From Corynebacterium sp. 13CS0277 (GTDB taxonomy: Bacteria > Actinomycetota > Actinomycetes > Mycobacteriales > Mycobacteriaceae), in NCBI RefSeq assembly GCF_002994655.1, contig NZ_PPDL01000006.1, forward strand, positions 1-64,000: DNA of 64,000 nucleotides, written 5' to 3'. Below, one piece after another: positions 17,981 to 26,946 of this stretch; position 1 is the stretch's first letter; every line of letters starts with the position of its first letter. A program made the translations under genes and the position numbers. Under the pieces are notes generated by a model. It did no database searches. It saw nothing but the letters and a program-made list of their open reading frames with translations, and was not told where the DNA came from.

Positions 17981-19165
17981 TTACAGCGGGGTGTTTTCCA
18001 GCTCGTGGGCGATGCGGTCTTCGAGGGTGTCGCGGAGTGCGGCTTCCGGGATACGGGAGATGACCTCGGAGAAGAAGCCGCGCACGATGAGGCGGCGGGC
18101 GGCCGCCGGGGTGATACCGCGGGACAGCAGGTAGAACAGCTGCTCATCATCGAAGCGGCCGACGGTGGCGGCGTGACCGGCACCGGCGATCTCGCCGGTT
18201 TCGATCTCGAGGTTCGGCACCGCGTCGGCGCGCGCACCCTCGGTGAGCACGAGGTTGCGGTTGACCTCGTAGGTATCGGTGCCCTGCGCGTTGGAGCGGA
18301 TGAGCACGTCGCCCACCCAGGCGGTGCGGGCCTCCGGCTTGTCGGAGTCGGCGTCGGCCTGCAGCGCACCCTTGTACATGACGTTGGAGCGGCAGTTCGG
18401 CACGGCGTGGTCGACGAGCAGGCGTTGTTCGAAGAACTGGCCATCGTCGGCGAAGTAGACGCCGAGCAGTTCGGCGTCGCCGCCGGGCTGGGTGAACTTC
18501 ACCTGGGGCACGTTGCGCACCACGCCGCCGCCGAAGGTGGCCACGGTGTGGCGGAACACGGAGTCACGGCCGAGGACGGCGCGCTCGCCGGCGCAGTGCA
18601 CGGCGTCGTCGTCCCAGTCCTCGTGGACCACGACGGTGAGGCGGGCGTTGTCGCCGACCAAGTATTCGTGGTTGTCGGCGTGGGTGCCGGTGCCCACGAA
18701 GTGCAGGTTGACAAAGGCGCTCGCGCCCTCTTCCACATCGATGACGAGGGTGCCGAAGGTGGTGACCTCCGGCCCCTTGCCCGTCACGGTGATGGTGATG
18801 GGCTGGTCAATGTGCGCATTCTTGGCGATGTGCACCAGCTGGCCGCCCTGGGAGGACGTCCACGCCTGGGCGCCGATGCGATCCACGGCACCGCCGGTGC
18901 GGCCCAGCCGCGGGTCGCCCTTGGCCAGGGTTTCCACGGTCACGCCTTCTGCACCCGCGGGGACGTCGACGGTGACGTCCGGGGTGTCTGCCGGGGCGAA
19001 GCTGCCGTCGTGCAGGCCGCGCAGGCGGCGCAGCGGCACGAAGCGCCACACTTCGTCGCGGCCACGGGGGACCTCGAAGTCAGCCACATCGAAGGAAGTG
19101 AACAGGTCACCCTTGTTGTTGTGGTAGGTGGCATTTTTGACGGGAGCGGTTTGGGGGGTGGTCAC
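17981..19165 (-). CDS. sufD: SufD scaffold subunit
   Basis: A 394-residue SufB/SufD-family protein of the SufBC2D complex. The C-terminal beta-helix family core includes EVNRNLVLTEGARADAVPNLE and AGAGHAATVGRFDDEQLFYLLSRGI, with the functionally important His in GAGHAATVG. The GTG at 19165 is only 2 nt after the sufB stop (TAG-AA-GTG), so translational coupling is likely. It lacks most of the extra cysteines present in SufB. Confidence 0.95.
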   Translation of the reverse strand: MTTPQTAPVKNATYHNNKGDLFTSFDVADFEVPRGRDEVWRFVPLRRLRGLHDGSFAPADTPDVTVDVPAGAEGVTVETLAKGDPRLGRTGGAVDRIGAQAWTSSQGGQLVHIAKNAHIDQPITITVTGKGPEVTTFGTLVIDVEEGASAFVNLHFVGTGTHADNHEYLVGDNARLTVVVHEDWDDDAVHCAGERAVLGRDSVFRHTVATFGGGVVRNVPQVKFTQPGGDAELLGVYFADDGQFFEQRLLVDHAVPNCRSNVMYKGALQADADSDKPEARTAWVGDVLIRSNAQGTDTYEVNRNLVLTEGARADAVPNLEIETGEIAGAGHAATVGRFDDEQLFYLLSRGITPAAARRLIVRGFFSEVISRIPEAALRDTLEDRIAHELENTPL

Positions 19166-19167
19166 TT

Positions 19168-20607
19168 CTAGCCCACCGATCCTTCCATCTGCAGTTCAAT
19201 GAGGCGGTTGAGCTCGAGGGCGTATTCCATCGGCAGCTCCTTGGCAATCGGCTCGACGAAGCCACGGACGATCATCGCCATGGCCTCATCCTCGGCCACG
19301 CCGCGGCTCATGAGGTAGAACAACTGGTCTTCGCTGACCTGGGACACGGTGGCCTCGTGGCCGAGCGAGACGTGGTCGTTGCGGATGTCGTTGTAGGGGT
19401 AGGTATCCGAACGGGAAATGTTGTCGACGAGCAGGGCGTCACATTCCACGTTGGAGGTGGAGTGGTGCGCGTCCTTGTTGACCTGCACCAGGCCGCGGTA
19501 GGCGGCGCGGCCACCGCCGCGGGCCACCGACTTGGAGACAATGTTGGAGGACGTGTGCGGTGCCATGTGCACCATCTTCGCGCCGGTGTCCTGGAACTGG
19601 CCTTCGCCGGCAAAAGCGACGGACAGCACCTCGCCCTTGGCGTGGGGGCCGGTCATCCACACGGCCGGGTACTTCATCGTCACCTTGGAGCCGATGTTGC
19701 CGTCCACCCACTCCATGGTCGCGCCCTCTTCGCACTTGGTGCGCTTGGTGACGAGGTTGTAGACGTTGTTCGACCAGTTCTGGATGGTGGTGTAGCGGCA
19801 GCGGCCGCCCTTTTTCACGATGATCTCCACGACGGCGGAGTGCAGGGAGTCCGACTTGTAGATCGGCGCGGTGCAGCCCTCGACGTAGTGCACGTAGGCG
19901 TCCTCGTCGACGATGATGAGGGTGCGCTCGAACTGGCCCATGTTTTCCGTGTTGATGCGGAAGTAGGCCTGCAGCGGGATGTCGACGTGCACACCCTTGG
20001 GCACGTAGATGAAGGAGCCACCGGACCACACAGCCGTGTTCAGCGCGGAGAACTTGTTGTCGCCGGCGGGGATGACGGTGCCGAAGTACTCGCGGAACAG
20101 CTCCGGGTGCTCCTTGAGCGCGGTGTCGGTGTCGAGGAAGATCACGCCCTGACGCTCGAGGTCCTCGCGGATCTGGTGGTAGACGACCTCGGATTCGTAC
20201 TGGGCGGCCACACCGGCGACCAGGCGCTTCTTTTCCGCCTCGGGGATGCCGAGCTTGTCGTAGGTGTTTTTAATGTCCTCGGGCAGGTCATCCCAGGTGG
20301 TGGCCTGCTTCTCCGTGGAGCGGACGAAGTACTTGATGTTGTCGAAGTCGATGCCGCTCAAGTCCGCACCCCAGGTGGGCATGGGCTTCTTGTCGAAGAT
20401 CTCCAGCGCCTTCAGGCGGTTCTGAAGCATCCACTCGGGCTCGTTCTTCTTGGCGGAAATGTCGGCGACGACGTCGCGGTTGAGGCCGCGCTTCGCGGCC
20501 GCGCCGGCGGCGTCGCTGTCGTGCCAGCCGTAGTTGTAGGCACCAATGGACTCGATGATTTCGTCATCGGTGCGTGGCGCGTCGGCCCTGTCAGTTGCCT
20601 GAGTCAC
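19168..20607 (-). CDS. sufB: SufB Fe-S scaffold subunit
   Basis: A 479-residue scaffold on which the nascent cluster forms. Conserved blocks are [40 protein letters not shown] and [18 protein letters not shown]. The assembly cysteine candidates include those in EGCTAP and TKCEEGA. The GTG at 20607 was chosen because it overlaps the sufR TGA as GTGA and has GAAGGGAG 10 nt upstream. No intein is present, in contrast to some mycobacterial SufB proteins. Confidence 0.96.
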   Translation of the reverse strand: MTQATDRADAPRTDDEIIESIGAYNYGWHDSDAAGAAAKRGLNRDVVADISAKKNEPEWMLQNRLKALEIFDKKPMPTWGADLSGIDFDNIKYFVRSTEKQATTWDDLPEDIKNTYDKLGIPEAEKKRLVAGVAAQYESEVVYHQIREDLERQGVIFLDTDTALKEHPELFREYFGTVIPAGDNKFSALNTAVWSGGSFIYVPKGVHVDIPLQAYFRINTENMGQFERTLIIVDEDAYVHYVEGCTAPIYKSDSLHSAVVEIIVKKGGRCRYTTIQNWSNNVYNLVTKRTKCEEGATMEWVDGNIGSKVTMKYPAVWMTGPHAKGEVLSVAFAGEGQFQDTGAKMVHMAPHTSSNIVSKSVARGGGRAAYRGLVQVNKDAHHSTSNVECDALLVDNISRSDTYPYNDIRNDHVSLGHEATVSQVSEDQLFYLMSRGVAEDEAMAMIVRGFVEPIAKELPMEYALELNRLIELQMEGSVG

Positions 20608-21407
20608 TGTCGAGGCGCTCCCTTCGTGTGAGCAGTGTGGGTGATGGGCGTCAGGGGAAGACAATTCCCCGGAACCTTCGATGACGCAGTCTCCGCGCCG
20701 CAGTCACAGCCGCCGTCGCTCCCGCAGCAGTCCTCAGCGCTCCCGAGGAACGCGAGGGTCGTGGGGATGTGGGTGGTGCAGATGTCGTGCCCGTCGGCGA
20801 TCGATGCGAGTGGTTGCACGTGCTGGCCGAAGAGTTCAGCCAGGGCTTCGTGTTCCGCTTCGCACAGCTCGGGGTGCTCGGAGGCCACCTCACTGATCGG
20901 GCAGTGGTGCTGGCACAGCTGCACACCCCGGTCGGTGGCGCGAACCTCCGCGGCATAGCCGTGGCGGCTCAGCACCTCGGCGATCCGTTCGGCTTTCTCC
21001 TCGGGGCTGAACTCCGCGTGGCTGGTCGCCTCGGACACGTCGGCCAACATGCGGGCGGCGCGTTTTTTGGCGAACGCTTTCACCGCCACACTGCCGCCGG
21101 TTTCCCGCAGTGCTTCCACCGCGAGGGAGGCGAGAGTGTCGTAGTCGTGCCCGAAGTGCTGGCGCCCTGCCGGGGTGAGGCGGAAGGCTTTGGCCGGCCG
21201 GCCGCGCCCCTTGTTGGGGGTGCGGGCGGGGCAGGTCTCCACCAGCCCATCCTCCAGCAGGTTGTCGAGGTGGCGGCGCACACCGGCTGCTGCGAGTTGC
21301 AGGTGCGAGGCGATATCGGCGGTGGTTTGGGGGCCGCCGGTGAGCAGGCGACGCAAAATGGCCTGGCGGGTATCACCCTCCACGGCGCGTAATGCGGCGT
21401 TGGTCAT
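20604..21407 (-). CDS. sufR: SufR, Fe-S-sensing repressor of the suf operon
   Basis: A 267-residue winged-helix regulator (helix-turn-helix about 25-60; wing [16 protein letters not shown]). The cluster-ligand region has Cys165, Cys169, Cys182 and Cys210 in the pattern [14 protein letters not shown] and HDICTTH, as in other SufR proteins. Odd here is an extra Cys-rich tail (Cys227, 228, 234, 236, 249; [13 protein letters not shown]). The ATG at 21407 has AAGGAGG 12 nt upstream. SufR family members repress suf genes when they hold a cluster. A CACTAGTG palindrome 24 bp before the ATG is a candidate autoregulatory operator. Confidence 0.94.
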   Translation of the reverse strand: MTNAALRAVEGDTRQAILRRLLTGGPQTTADIASHLQLAAAGVRRHLDNLLEDGLVETCPARTPNKGRGRPAKAFRLTPAGRQHFGHDYDTLASLAVEALRETGGSVAVKAFAKKRAARMLADVSEATSHAEFSPEEKAERIAEVLSRHGYAAEVRATDRGVQLCQHHCPISEVASEHPELCEAEHEALAELFGQHVQPLASIADGHDICTTHIPTTLAFLGSAEDCCGSDGGCDCGAETASSKVPGNCLPLTPITHTAHTKGAPRQ

Positions 21408-21430
21408 CGCAGCTCGTCGCCTCCTTCCCT

Positions 21431-21438
21431 CACTAGTG
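21431..21438. promoter_or_regulatory. CACTAGTG palindrome next to the sufR start (candidate SufR operator)
   Basis: Perfect 8-bp palindrome 24 bp before the sufR ATG, overlapping a possible minus-strand -10 (TAGTGA). The same octamer recurs at 21815-21822. Confidence 0.4.
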
Positions 21439-21811
21439 GTGTGCCTCGCCGACGCCCACGCACCACCCCAGGCGCCGGACTCCTCCCCCGATCTGCTCGG
21501 CACGCCACTGCATCGTTAGCGCGGCGGTGCGCGCGTGAAGGCGGCGTGTGGTCTCACAAGGCCGTGGGTGAGGCGACACATGGGCTGGCGCGAGCCACAC
21601 GCGCACGAAGTCGACGCCCCGATACTTTGCCGTCGGCGGCAGGGCGCTGGCCGGATGCGGTGCGGTGTGTCGTGCACACGCGCGCGGCCTAGAGAAAGGC
21701 GGTCGGGCGCGGGGCTGGTGCACGACGGCACTGCGATTCCGATGGCGCGGGCTGCGGACGATGTCGGGGCGCGTGCGGTGTCAAGCGACAGCGGTCGTCA
21801 AAGGTTTTTGA

Positions 21812-21825
21812 CAACACTAGTGTTC
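21812..21825. promoter_or_regulatory. AACACTAGTGTT palindrome (candidate SufR operator)
   Basis: A perfect 12-bp palindrome (21813-21824). Read with its flanks it is CAAC-N6-GTTC, one base from the CAAC-N6-GTTG site reported for cyanobacterial SufR. It overlaps a perfect plus-strand TTGACA. The owner could be sufR (400 bp away) or mptB (168 bp away). Confidence 0.45.
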
Positions 21826-21977
21826 CTTAAATCTGTGGCGCATGCAATAGCCCTGGCCATGTGGCACAAACACGCCACCCCACCACCTACTCCCATGCGC
21901 ATGCACGCACCAGTGGGGTTGCCTGCGTCCCACCCCTTCCCAGGCGGGGCGCGACCCGCGGCAGGGCTCAGCATCGT

Positions 21978-21983
21978 TAGACT
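21978..21983 (+). promoter_or_regulatory. -10 hexamer TAGACT of mptB (probably leaderless)
   Basis: TAGACT ends 8 nt before the GTG at 21992, and no ribosome binding site is visible. The following ABC gene has the identical TAGACT-N8-GTG arrangement. Confidence 0.5.
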
Positions 21984-21991
21984 GAGCGCTT

Positions 21992-23818
21992 GTGAAAATA
22001 CTGTCCCGTCTGGCCGCCGCAGCACGTGGCGATGCGCCGCACCTGGGGTCCCCGGGGTCGCGCTCGCAGGCGCTCCACATCGACGCCGCCGAGATCGGTG
22101 AGGTGCCCCAGCCTGCCGGCGCGCAAGCCACCGGCACGGGCGCGCTCATGCGCGCGGTCGTGGGCCACGACCTGGTGCCCGTCACCGGCGGCCCCGGCGC
22201 CCGGGTGCGGCAGTTGGCGCAGCCGGGACGCATTTCCTCCCAGCCGGCGCGGGCCTTAAGGGCGGAGGAACTCTACCGCTTCGCTCTCATCCGCTGGTTG
22301 GGCACGCTCGGCGCGATCCTGTTGGGGTTCGGCGCCCTCGGCGCCGGCGCGCTGCCGGTGGTGGGTAACCCCTATGGGTCCTTCCCCGGCGGGTCGATCA
22401 TGGGCCGGATGCTGCAAACCTCCTCGGTGCTCTGCTACGTCGGCATCGGATTCCTCGTCGTCGCGTGGCTGGCCATGGGCCCCTTTGTGGGGGTGCGGCT
22501 CACCCGGGCGGATGCCCGGCCCCTGCTCACCCTGTCGCTCATCCGCCGCACGGCGGCCGCCTGGATCCTGCCGATCGCTTTGTCCGCCCCGATGTTCACC
22601 CAGGACATCTACTCCTACCTGGCCCAGGGGTCGATTGCCGCCCAGGGCCTGGATCCTTATAGCGCCGGCCCGGTCGACATCCTCGGGGTCAACCACCCCC
22701 TGGCCCGCAGCGTGCCGCTCATTTGGTCCCACTCCCCCTCCCCGTACGGGCCGGTCGCGTTGGGACTCGCGGCCGCGATTTCCCGCGCCACCGGGGACTC
22801 CATCCTGCTGGGCATCATGTGCCACCGCCTACTCAGCGTGCTGGGCGTGGCGGCCGCCGGCTGGGCCGTGTACCGGCTGGCGCTGCGCTGCCGGGTCGAC
22901 GCACAGGCCGCCCTGTGGATGAGCGTGCTCAACCCCCTGGTGCTGCTGCACCTGGTGGGTGGCATCCACAACGAGGCTGTGCTGCTGGGCTTCATGCTGC
23001 CCGGCGTGGAGCTCGGCATGCGAGGCGTCGACGCGCTGAAGATGAATCACCGCCCCCGGGCGTGGGCGCTCATCGTCGCCAGCACCGTGCTCATCACGTG
23101 CGCAGGGTTGACGAAGGTGACGGGGTTCGTGGCCTTAGGTTTCGTCGGCATGTGGCTCGCCCGGGAGCTGCGTGGCCTCGACTGGCCGCACGCCCTGGCC
23201 ATCGGAGTGGCCGCCGCCGTGGAGGCGGCCGTCATGGTGGCCACGATTGCTGCGGCCACGGTGGCCACGGGCATCGGCTTGGGCTGGGTGACCGGCCAGG
23301 GTGGGGCCGCCACGATCCGCAGCTGGCTGTCACTGACCACCGATGTCGGCGTGCTCAGCGGCTTCGTGGGCATGCTGCTGGGGTTGGGGGATCACACGGA
23401 CACCATCCTGCCGCTCACCCGGGGCGCGGGCCTCGTGCTCGTCGCGGTGTTTTTGGCGCGCATGCTGCTCGCCACCTACCGGGGCGCGATCCCCCCGGTC
23501 GGCGGGCTGGGGGTGTCCACCTTCGTCCTCGTCGTCTTTTTCCCCGTCGTCCACCCCTGGTACCTCCTGTGGGCGATCATCCCGCTCGCAGCTTTCGCCA
23601 ACCGGCCCCTGTTCCGCACCCCGGCGATTGTGTACTCGGCGGCCGTGTCCTTCATGGTGCTGCCCCGCGGCCTGGCGCTGCCGCCGTCGACGACGGTGTG
23701 GATTTACGGCGCGGCCCTCGGGGTTTTCGGCACCTGCATGCTGGCGTTGTGGTGGCTGCTTGCCCGCCGCACCGGCACCTTCTGGCGGGGCGCGCGGCCT
23801 GCGGCGCGCCGCCGCTGA
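21992..23818 (+). CDS. mptB: MptB-like polyprenol-phosphomannose alpha-1,6-mannosyltransferase
   Basis: A 608-residue GT-C glycosyltransferase with about 12-13 membrane spans. Such enzymes elongate the alpha-1,6-mannan backbone of lipomannan/lipoarabinomannan using polyprenol-phosphate mannose outside the membrane. The first long external loop has MFTQDIYSYLAQGSIAAQGL with the acidic residue expected of GT-C enzymes. About 85 Ala/Arg-rich residues precede the first span. GTG 21992 was chosen for the close -10 box. The position next to sufR is as I recall for MptB in C. glutamicum. Confidence 0.85.
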   Translation: MKILSRLAAAARGDAPHLGSPGSRSQALHIDAAEIGEVPQPAGAQATGTGALMRAVVGHDLVPVTGGPGARVRQLAQPGRISSQPARALRAEELYRFALIRWLGTLGAILLGFGALGAGALPVVGNPYGSFPGGSIMGRMLQTSSVLCYVGIGFLVVAWLAMGPFVGVRLTRADARPLLTLSLIRRTAAAWILPIALSAPMFTQDIYSYLAQGSIAAQGLDPYSAGPVDILGVNHPLARSVPLIWSHSPSPYGPVALGLAAAISRATGDSILLGIMCHRLLSVLGVAAAGWAVYRLALRCRVDAQAALWMSVLNPLVLLHLVGGIHNEAVLLGFMLPGVELGMRGVDALKMNHRPRAWALIVASTVLITCAGLTKVTGFVALGFVGMWLARELRGLDWPHALAIGVAAAVEAAVMVATIAAATVATGIGLGWVTGQGGAATIRSWLSLTTDVGVLSGFVGMLLGLGDHTDTILPLTRGAGLVLVAVFLARMLLATYRGAIPPVGGLGVSTFVLVVFFPVVHPWYLLWAIIPLAAFANRPLFRTPAIVYSAAVSFMVLPRGLALPPSTTVWIYGAALGVFGTCMLALWWLLARRTGTFWRGARPAARRR

Positions 23819-23840
23819 GCCCCGCGGGCGCACTCTGCCT

Positions 23841-23846
23841 TAGACT
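23841..23846 (+). promoter_or_regulatory. -10 hexamer TAGACT of the ABC exporter genes (probably leaderless)
   Basis: TAGACT-N8-GTG, with the GTG at 23855 being the start of the ATPase gene. It lies only 22 nt after the mptB stop, so the exporter pair likely has its own start. Confidence 0.5.
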
Positions 23847-23854
23847 GGTTCGAC

Positions 23855-24814
23855 GTGAGTACAGACCACCGCACCCCCGGGGGCACAAGCCCCGCGCTCA
23901 GCGTGCGTGACGTGAGGAAGACGTTTGGCGATGTCACCGCCGTCGACGGCGTGAGTTTCGACGTCGCCCCCGCCACCGTCACGGCGGTGCTGGGCCCCAA
24001 CGGGGCGGGCAAAACCACCACCATTGAAATGTGTGAGGGGTTCACCCGCCCCACCTCCGGCAGCATTTCGGTCCTGGGCCTCAACCCCGCCACCCAGCCG
24101 GTGCAGTTGCGTCGCCGCATTGGCATCATGCTGCAGGGCGGCGGCGCCTACCCGGGAATCCGGGTGCGGGAGATGCTCGACCTCGTAGCCTCCTATAGCG
24201 CCCACCCGCTGGACCCGGAGTGGCTGCTCGACCTTGTGGGGTTGAGCGCCCAGGCGAAGACGAACTACCGGCGCCTGTCCGGCGGGCAGCAGCAACGCCT
24301 GAGCCTCGCCTGCGCGCTCGTGGGCCGCCCGGAGCTGGTATTCCTCGACGAGCCGACGGCCGGCATGGATGCCCAGTCGCGGCTGGCGGTGTGGGAGATC
24401 GTCAACCGGCTGCGCGCCGACGGGGTGACGATCGTGCTGACCACCCACTTGATGGACGAGGCGGAAGCCCTGGCCGACCAGGTGGTCATCATGGACCGCG
24501 GCCGGGTCCTCACCCAGGGCACCCCCAGCGAGCTTATGACCCGCACGGCCACCGGGCAGTTGTCTTTCCAGACGGCGTCCGCGCTCGATGTGGAGCGTTT
24601 CGCCGCCGGCCTCGCCGCCGCCCACCCCGGAGTGGAGGTCACCGCGCTGCGGCCGATGTCCTACCGGGTGAGCGCCGAGCCGTCCCCGCAACTCATTGCG
24701 ACACTGGCGCGGCTGGCCGCCGAGCAGGACGTGCTGATGAAAGAACTCAGCGTCGTGCACCGCAGCCTTGAGGACGTGTTCCTCGACATCACCGGCACCG
24801 AGATGCGGAGGTAA
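23855..24814 (+). CDS. ABC exporter ATP-binding protein (DrrA-like)
   Basis: A 319-residue ATPase. Walker A GPNGAGKTT, Q-loop MLQGGGAYPG, signature LSGGQQQRL, Walker B LVFLDEP and the TTHLMDEAE switch are all present. About 80 residues of C-terminal domain follow, ending SLEDVFLDITG, typical of the DrrA/ABC-2 exporter group. It is paired with the permease 4 nt downstream. In relatives this pair sits between mptB and ctaA; the substrate is unknown, and an envelope lipid or heme-related substrate would be guesswork. Confidence 0.9.
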   Translation: MSTDHRTPGGTSPALSVRDVRKTFGDVTAVDGVSFDVAPATVTAVLGPNGAGKTTTIEMCEGFTRPTSGSISVLGLNPATQPVQLRRRIGIMLQGGGAYPGIRVREMLDLVASYSAHPLDPEWLLDLVGLSAQAKTNYRRLSGGQQQRLSLACALVGRPELVFLDEPTAGMDAQSRLAVWEIVNRLRADGVTIVLTTHLMDEAEALADQVVIMDRGRVLTQGTPSELMTRTATGQLSFQTASALDVERFAAGLAAAHPGVEVTALRPMSYRVSAEPSPQLIATLARLAAEQDVLMKELSVVHRSLEDVFLDITGTEMRR

Positions 24815-24818
24815 CCCC

Positions 24819-25622
24819 ATGGCAGACACCACCCCCACCGCGGGCAGCGTGACGAGCAACCTGCGGCTTGCGCCCGGCACCTTCACCCCCGATACCCGGC
24901 GTGCGAGCGTGCCCGCCATGGTGGCCGCGCAGGCGCGCATCGAGTCCCGCCTGTTCCTCCGCCACGGCGAACAGCAGCTCCTCAGCCTCGTCATCCCGCT
25001 GCTCACACTGGTGGCGTTGTCGCTCACGTCGGTCATTGACGTCGCCGACCCGATCCGGGTGGCGTTCCCCCTGACGTTGGCGATCTCCGCCATGTCGAGC
25101 GGGTTTACCGGCCAGGCTATCGCCGTGGCCTTCGACCGCCGCTACGGGGCGCTCAAACGCATCGGCGCCTCCGGGGTGCCGCCATGGACGATCATCTCCG
25201 GCAAGGTGGTGGCCGTCATCGCGGTCGCCGCCGTCCAAACGCTCATCCTCACCGTCACCGCCCTACTGCTGGGCTGGCGCCCCGACAGCGCCCTGGGCGT
25301 CGTCTACGCGCTGCTCACCCTCCTGGTGGGTGTGGCCGCCTTCACCGCCCTCGGACTGCTCGTGGGCGGCACCCTGCCGGCGGAGATCGTGCTCGCGCTC
25401 GCCAACCTCATCTGGTTCCTCCTCGTCGGCTTCAGCAGTTACGTCGTCGTGCGCGCCGCGGGCGACATCCACCCCGCGCTCAACGTCGTGCCCTCGGTGG
25501 CGCTCGCCGACGGGGTGAAAGACGCCCTCGCCGGCCAGCTGCCGCTGACGCACCTGGCAATCTTGCTCGTGTGGATGGTGCTGGGCGGGGCGGCCGCCGC
25601 GAAACTCTTCCGCTTCGAGTAA
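24819..25622 (+). CDS. ABC-2 type exporter permease
   Basis: A 267-residue membrane protein with six hydrophobic spans after a soluble N-terminus of about 40 residues. The RRYGALKRIGASGVPPWTIISGKV element before the third span is characteristic of ABC-2 permeases. The ATG at 24819 has GGAGG 8 nt upstream, placed over the end of the ATPase gene. It forms the membrane half of the exporter with the preceding ATPase. Confidence 0.9.
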   Translation: MADTTPTAGSVTSNLRLAPGTFTPDTRRASVPAMVAAQARIESRLFLRHGEQQLLSLVIPLLTLVALSLTSVIDVADPIRVAFPLTLAISAMSSGFTGQAIAVAFDRRYGALKRIGASGVPPWTIISGKVVAVIAVAAVQTLILTVTALLLGWRPDSALGVVYALLTLLVGVAAFTALGLLVGGTLPAEIVLALANLIWFLLVGFSSYVVVRAAGDIHPALNVVPSVALADGVKDALAGQLPLTHLAILLVWMVLGGAAAAKLFRFE

Positions 25623-25793
25623 CGCCAAAGCTCCGCGCTACCCCCGCCGCGGTGTTCGCCCCCGCCGGGGTGCTGCGGCGAGGAGTGGCGAGCGCTCCAC
25701 CGATGTGTGGGAAAGGCCGCAGCTGCGCGGTGATATCGGGCACATGCGGGCATCTGGTGGGAGCTATTCCATGCCCGAGCAAACATCCGGCGC

Positions 25794-25799
25794 TAAACT
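25794..25799 (+). promoter_or_regulatory. -10 hexamer TAAACT of ctaA (probably leaderless)
   Basis: TAAACT ends 7 nt before the GTG at 25807. No ribosome binding site precedes that codon and no good -35 is seen. Confidence 0.5.
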
Positions 25800-25806
25800 A
25801 GCGGCC

Positions 25807-26805
25807 GTGACTACCACCCCCACTCACCCAACTTCCGCCCCCACGGACCTGCGGGGCTTCGACAACCTCAAGCGCCAAAAGATCGCCGCCCTGCTGGTGC
25901 TCATCTGCCAGGCGGGCATCGTCTTCACCGGCTCCATCGTCCGTGTGACGGGCTCCGGCCTGGGCTGCACGACGTGGCCGAACTGCCAGCCGGGGTCACT
26001 GACCCCGGTGCAGGGTGCCGCCCCGGCGATCCACCAGGCGATCGAGTGGGGCAACCGCCTGCTCACCTTCGTGGTCGGCGCAGCCGCCCTCTACTGCTTC
26101 ATCGTTGTGTGGCGCGCGGGCCGCCGCCGCGCCATCAAGGTGTTCGCCTTCCTCCAGGGCATTGGTGTCATCGTGCAGGCCATCATCGGCGGCATCAGCG
26201 TCCTGCTGTCGCTCAAGTGGTGGATCGTGGCGCTGCACTTCATGCCCTCGATGATCCTGGTGTGGATGGCCGCCCTCCTCTACGAGTGGATCAAGCAGCC
26301 GGATACGGGCCGTCCCGTGCAGTTCTTCCCCCGCCCGCTGCAGTACCTGGCGCTGGCCGCGGCGGTCGCCCTGCTTATCGTGCTGACGACCGGCACCATG
26401 GTGACCGGCGCCGGGGAGCACGCCGGCGACTATGAGGCAGGTGCCCTGGGTCGCCTCCACGTCGACCTCGCGGAGATCGCCCACATCCACGCCCACTTCA
26501 TGTACCTCTACCTGGGGCTCACGGTGGGCCTCGTGGTGGCGCTGCTCGCCATCCGGGCGAACAAGCAGACCCTGCGCCTGGGCCTCATCCTCATCGTCTT
26601 CATCCTGGCGCAGGCCGCCATCGGCATCATCCAGTACAACTGGGGGGTGCCGCGCTGGACGGTGCCCTTCCACGTCGGCCTGTGCGGTGTGATCGTGGCC
26701 TACATGGGCTTCCTCTACGCCCAGGGTCGGCAGCTCGTCGACCCCACCATGGAGGACACCCCGGCGCTCCCCCTCGGCGTCGAGACCGCCGCCGCGCCGC
26801 GCTAA
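25807..26805 (+). CDS. ctaA: Heme A synthase CtaA (COX15/CtaA family)
   Basis: A 332-residue, eight-span membrane protein that oxidises heme O to heme A for the aa3 oxidase. Conserved histidines lie in IHQAIEWGNRLLT, VALHFMPSM, HIHAHFMYLYLG and VPFHVGLCG. The extracellular pair of cysteines in GLGCTTWPNCQPGS is as in other Gram-positive CtaA proteins. GTG 25807 was chosen because it gives the usual short N-terminus and directly follows a -10 box. ctaB, which supplies heme O, lies about 1.2 kb away on the other strand. Confidence 0.94.
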   Translation: MTTTPTHPTSAPTDLRGFDNLKRQKIAALLVLICQAGIVFTGSIVRVTGSGLGCTTWPNCQPGSLTPVQGAAPAIHQAIEWGNRLLTFVVGAAALYCFIVVWRAGRRRAIKVFAFLQGIGVIVQAIIGGISVLLSLKWWIVALHFMPSMILVWMAALLYEWIKQPDTGRPVQFFPRPLQYLALAAAVALLIVLTTGTMVTGAGEHAGDYEAGALGRLHVDLAEIAHIHAHFMYLYLGLTVGLVVALLAIRANKQTLRLGLILIVFILAQAAIGIIQYNWGVPRWTVPFHVGLCGVIVAYMGFLYAQGRQLVDPTMEDTPALPLGVETAAAPR

Positions 26806-26822
26806 GCCTGCGCAGGCATCTC

Positions 26823-26854
26823 GCACCCCGGACCGGTACCACGGGCCGGGGTGC
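26823..26854 (+). terminator. Hairpin after ctaA
   Basis: GCACCCCGG and CCGGGGTGC form a perfect 9-bp stem with a 14-nt loop, starting 17 nt after the ctaA stop. No T tract follows. Confidence 0.45.
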
Positions 26855-26933
26855 CGGCGTCTGCGGGGCGACTGCGCAGTGTGTGTTCTCCCCTGTGTGG
26901 GGGCAGCGTGGGACACAGGTGGGCGTGAGCTAA

Positions 26934-26939
26934 TACAGT
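26934..26939 (+). promoter_or_regulatory. -10 hexamer TACAGT of the quinone reductase gene (probably leaderless)
   Basis: TACAGT ends 7 nt before the ATG at 26947, with no ribosome binding site between. Confidence 0.5.
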
Positions 26940-26946
26940 AGACGGC

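Larger units (their letters stand above)
21408..21991. other. Divergent intergenic region between sufR and mptB
   Basis: These 584 bp show no credible gene on either strand, and the open frames have non-protein-like composition. They hold two CACTAGTG palindromes (21431-21438 and within 21813-21824), an inverted repeat GTCAAA-ggtt-TTTGAC (21797-21812) and the mptB -10 box (21978-21983). A perfect TTGACA (21808-21813) faces mptB without a well-spaced -10. Confidence 0.5.

Noticed and set aside
21433..21731. Small minus-strand open frames upstream of sufR
   Set aside because: Overlapping frames with Arg/Pro/His-rich composition and no ribosome binding site; the region is better explained as regulatory.
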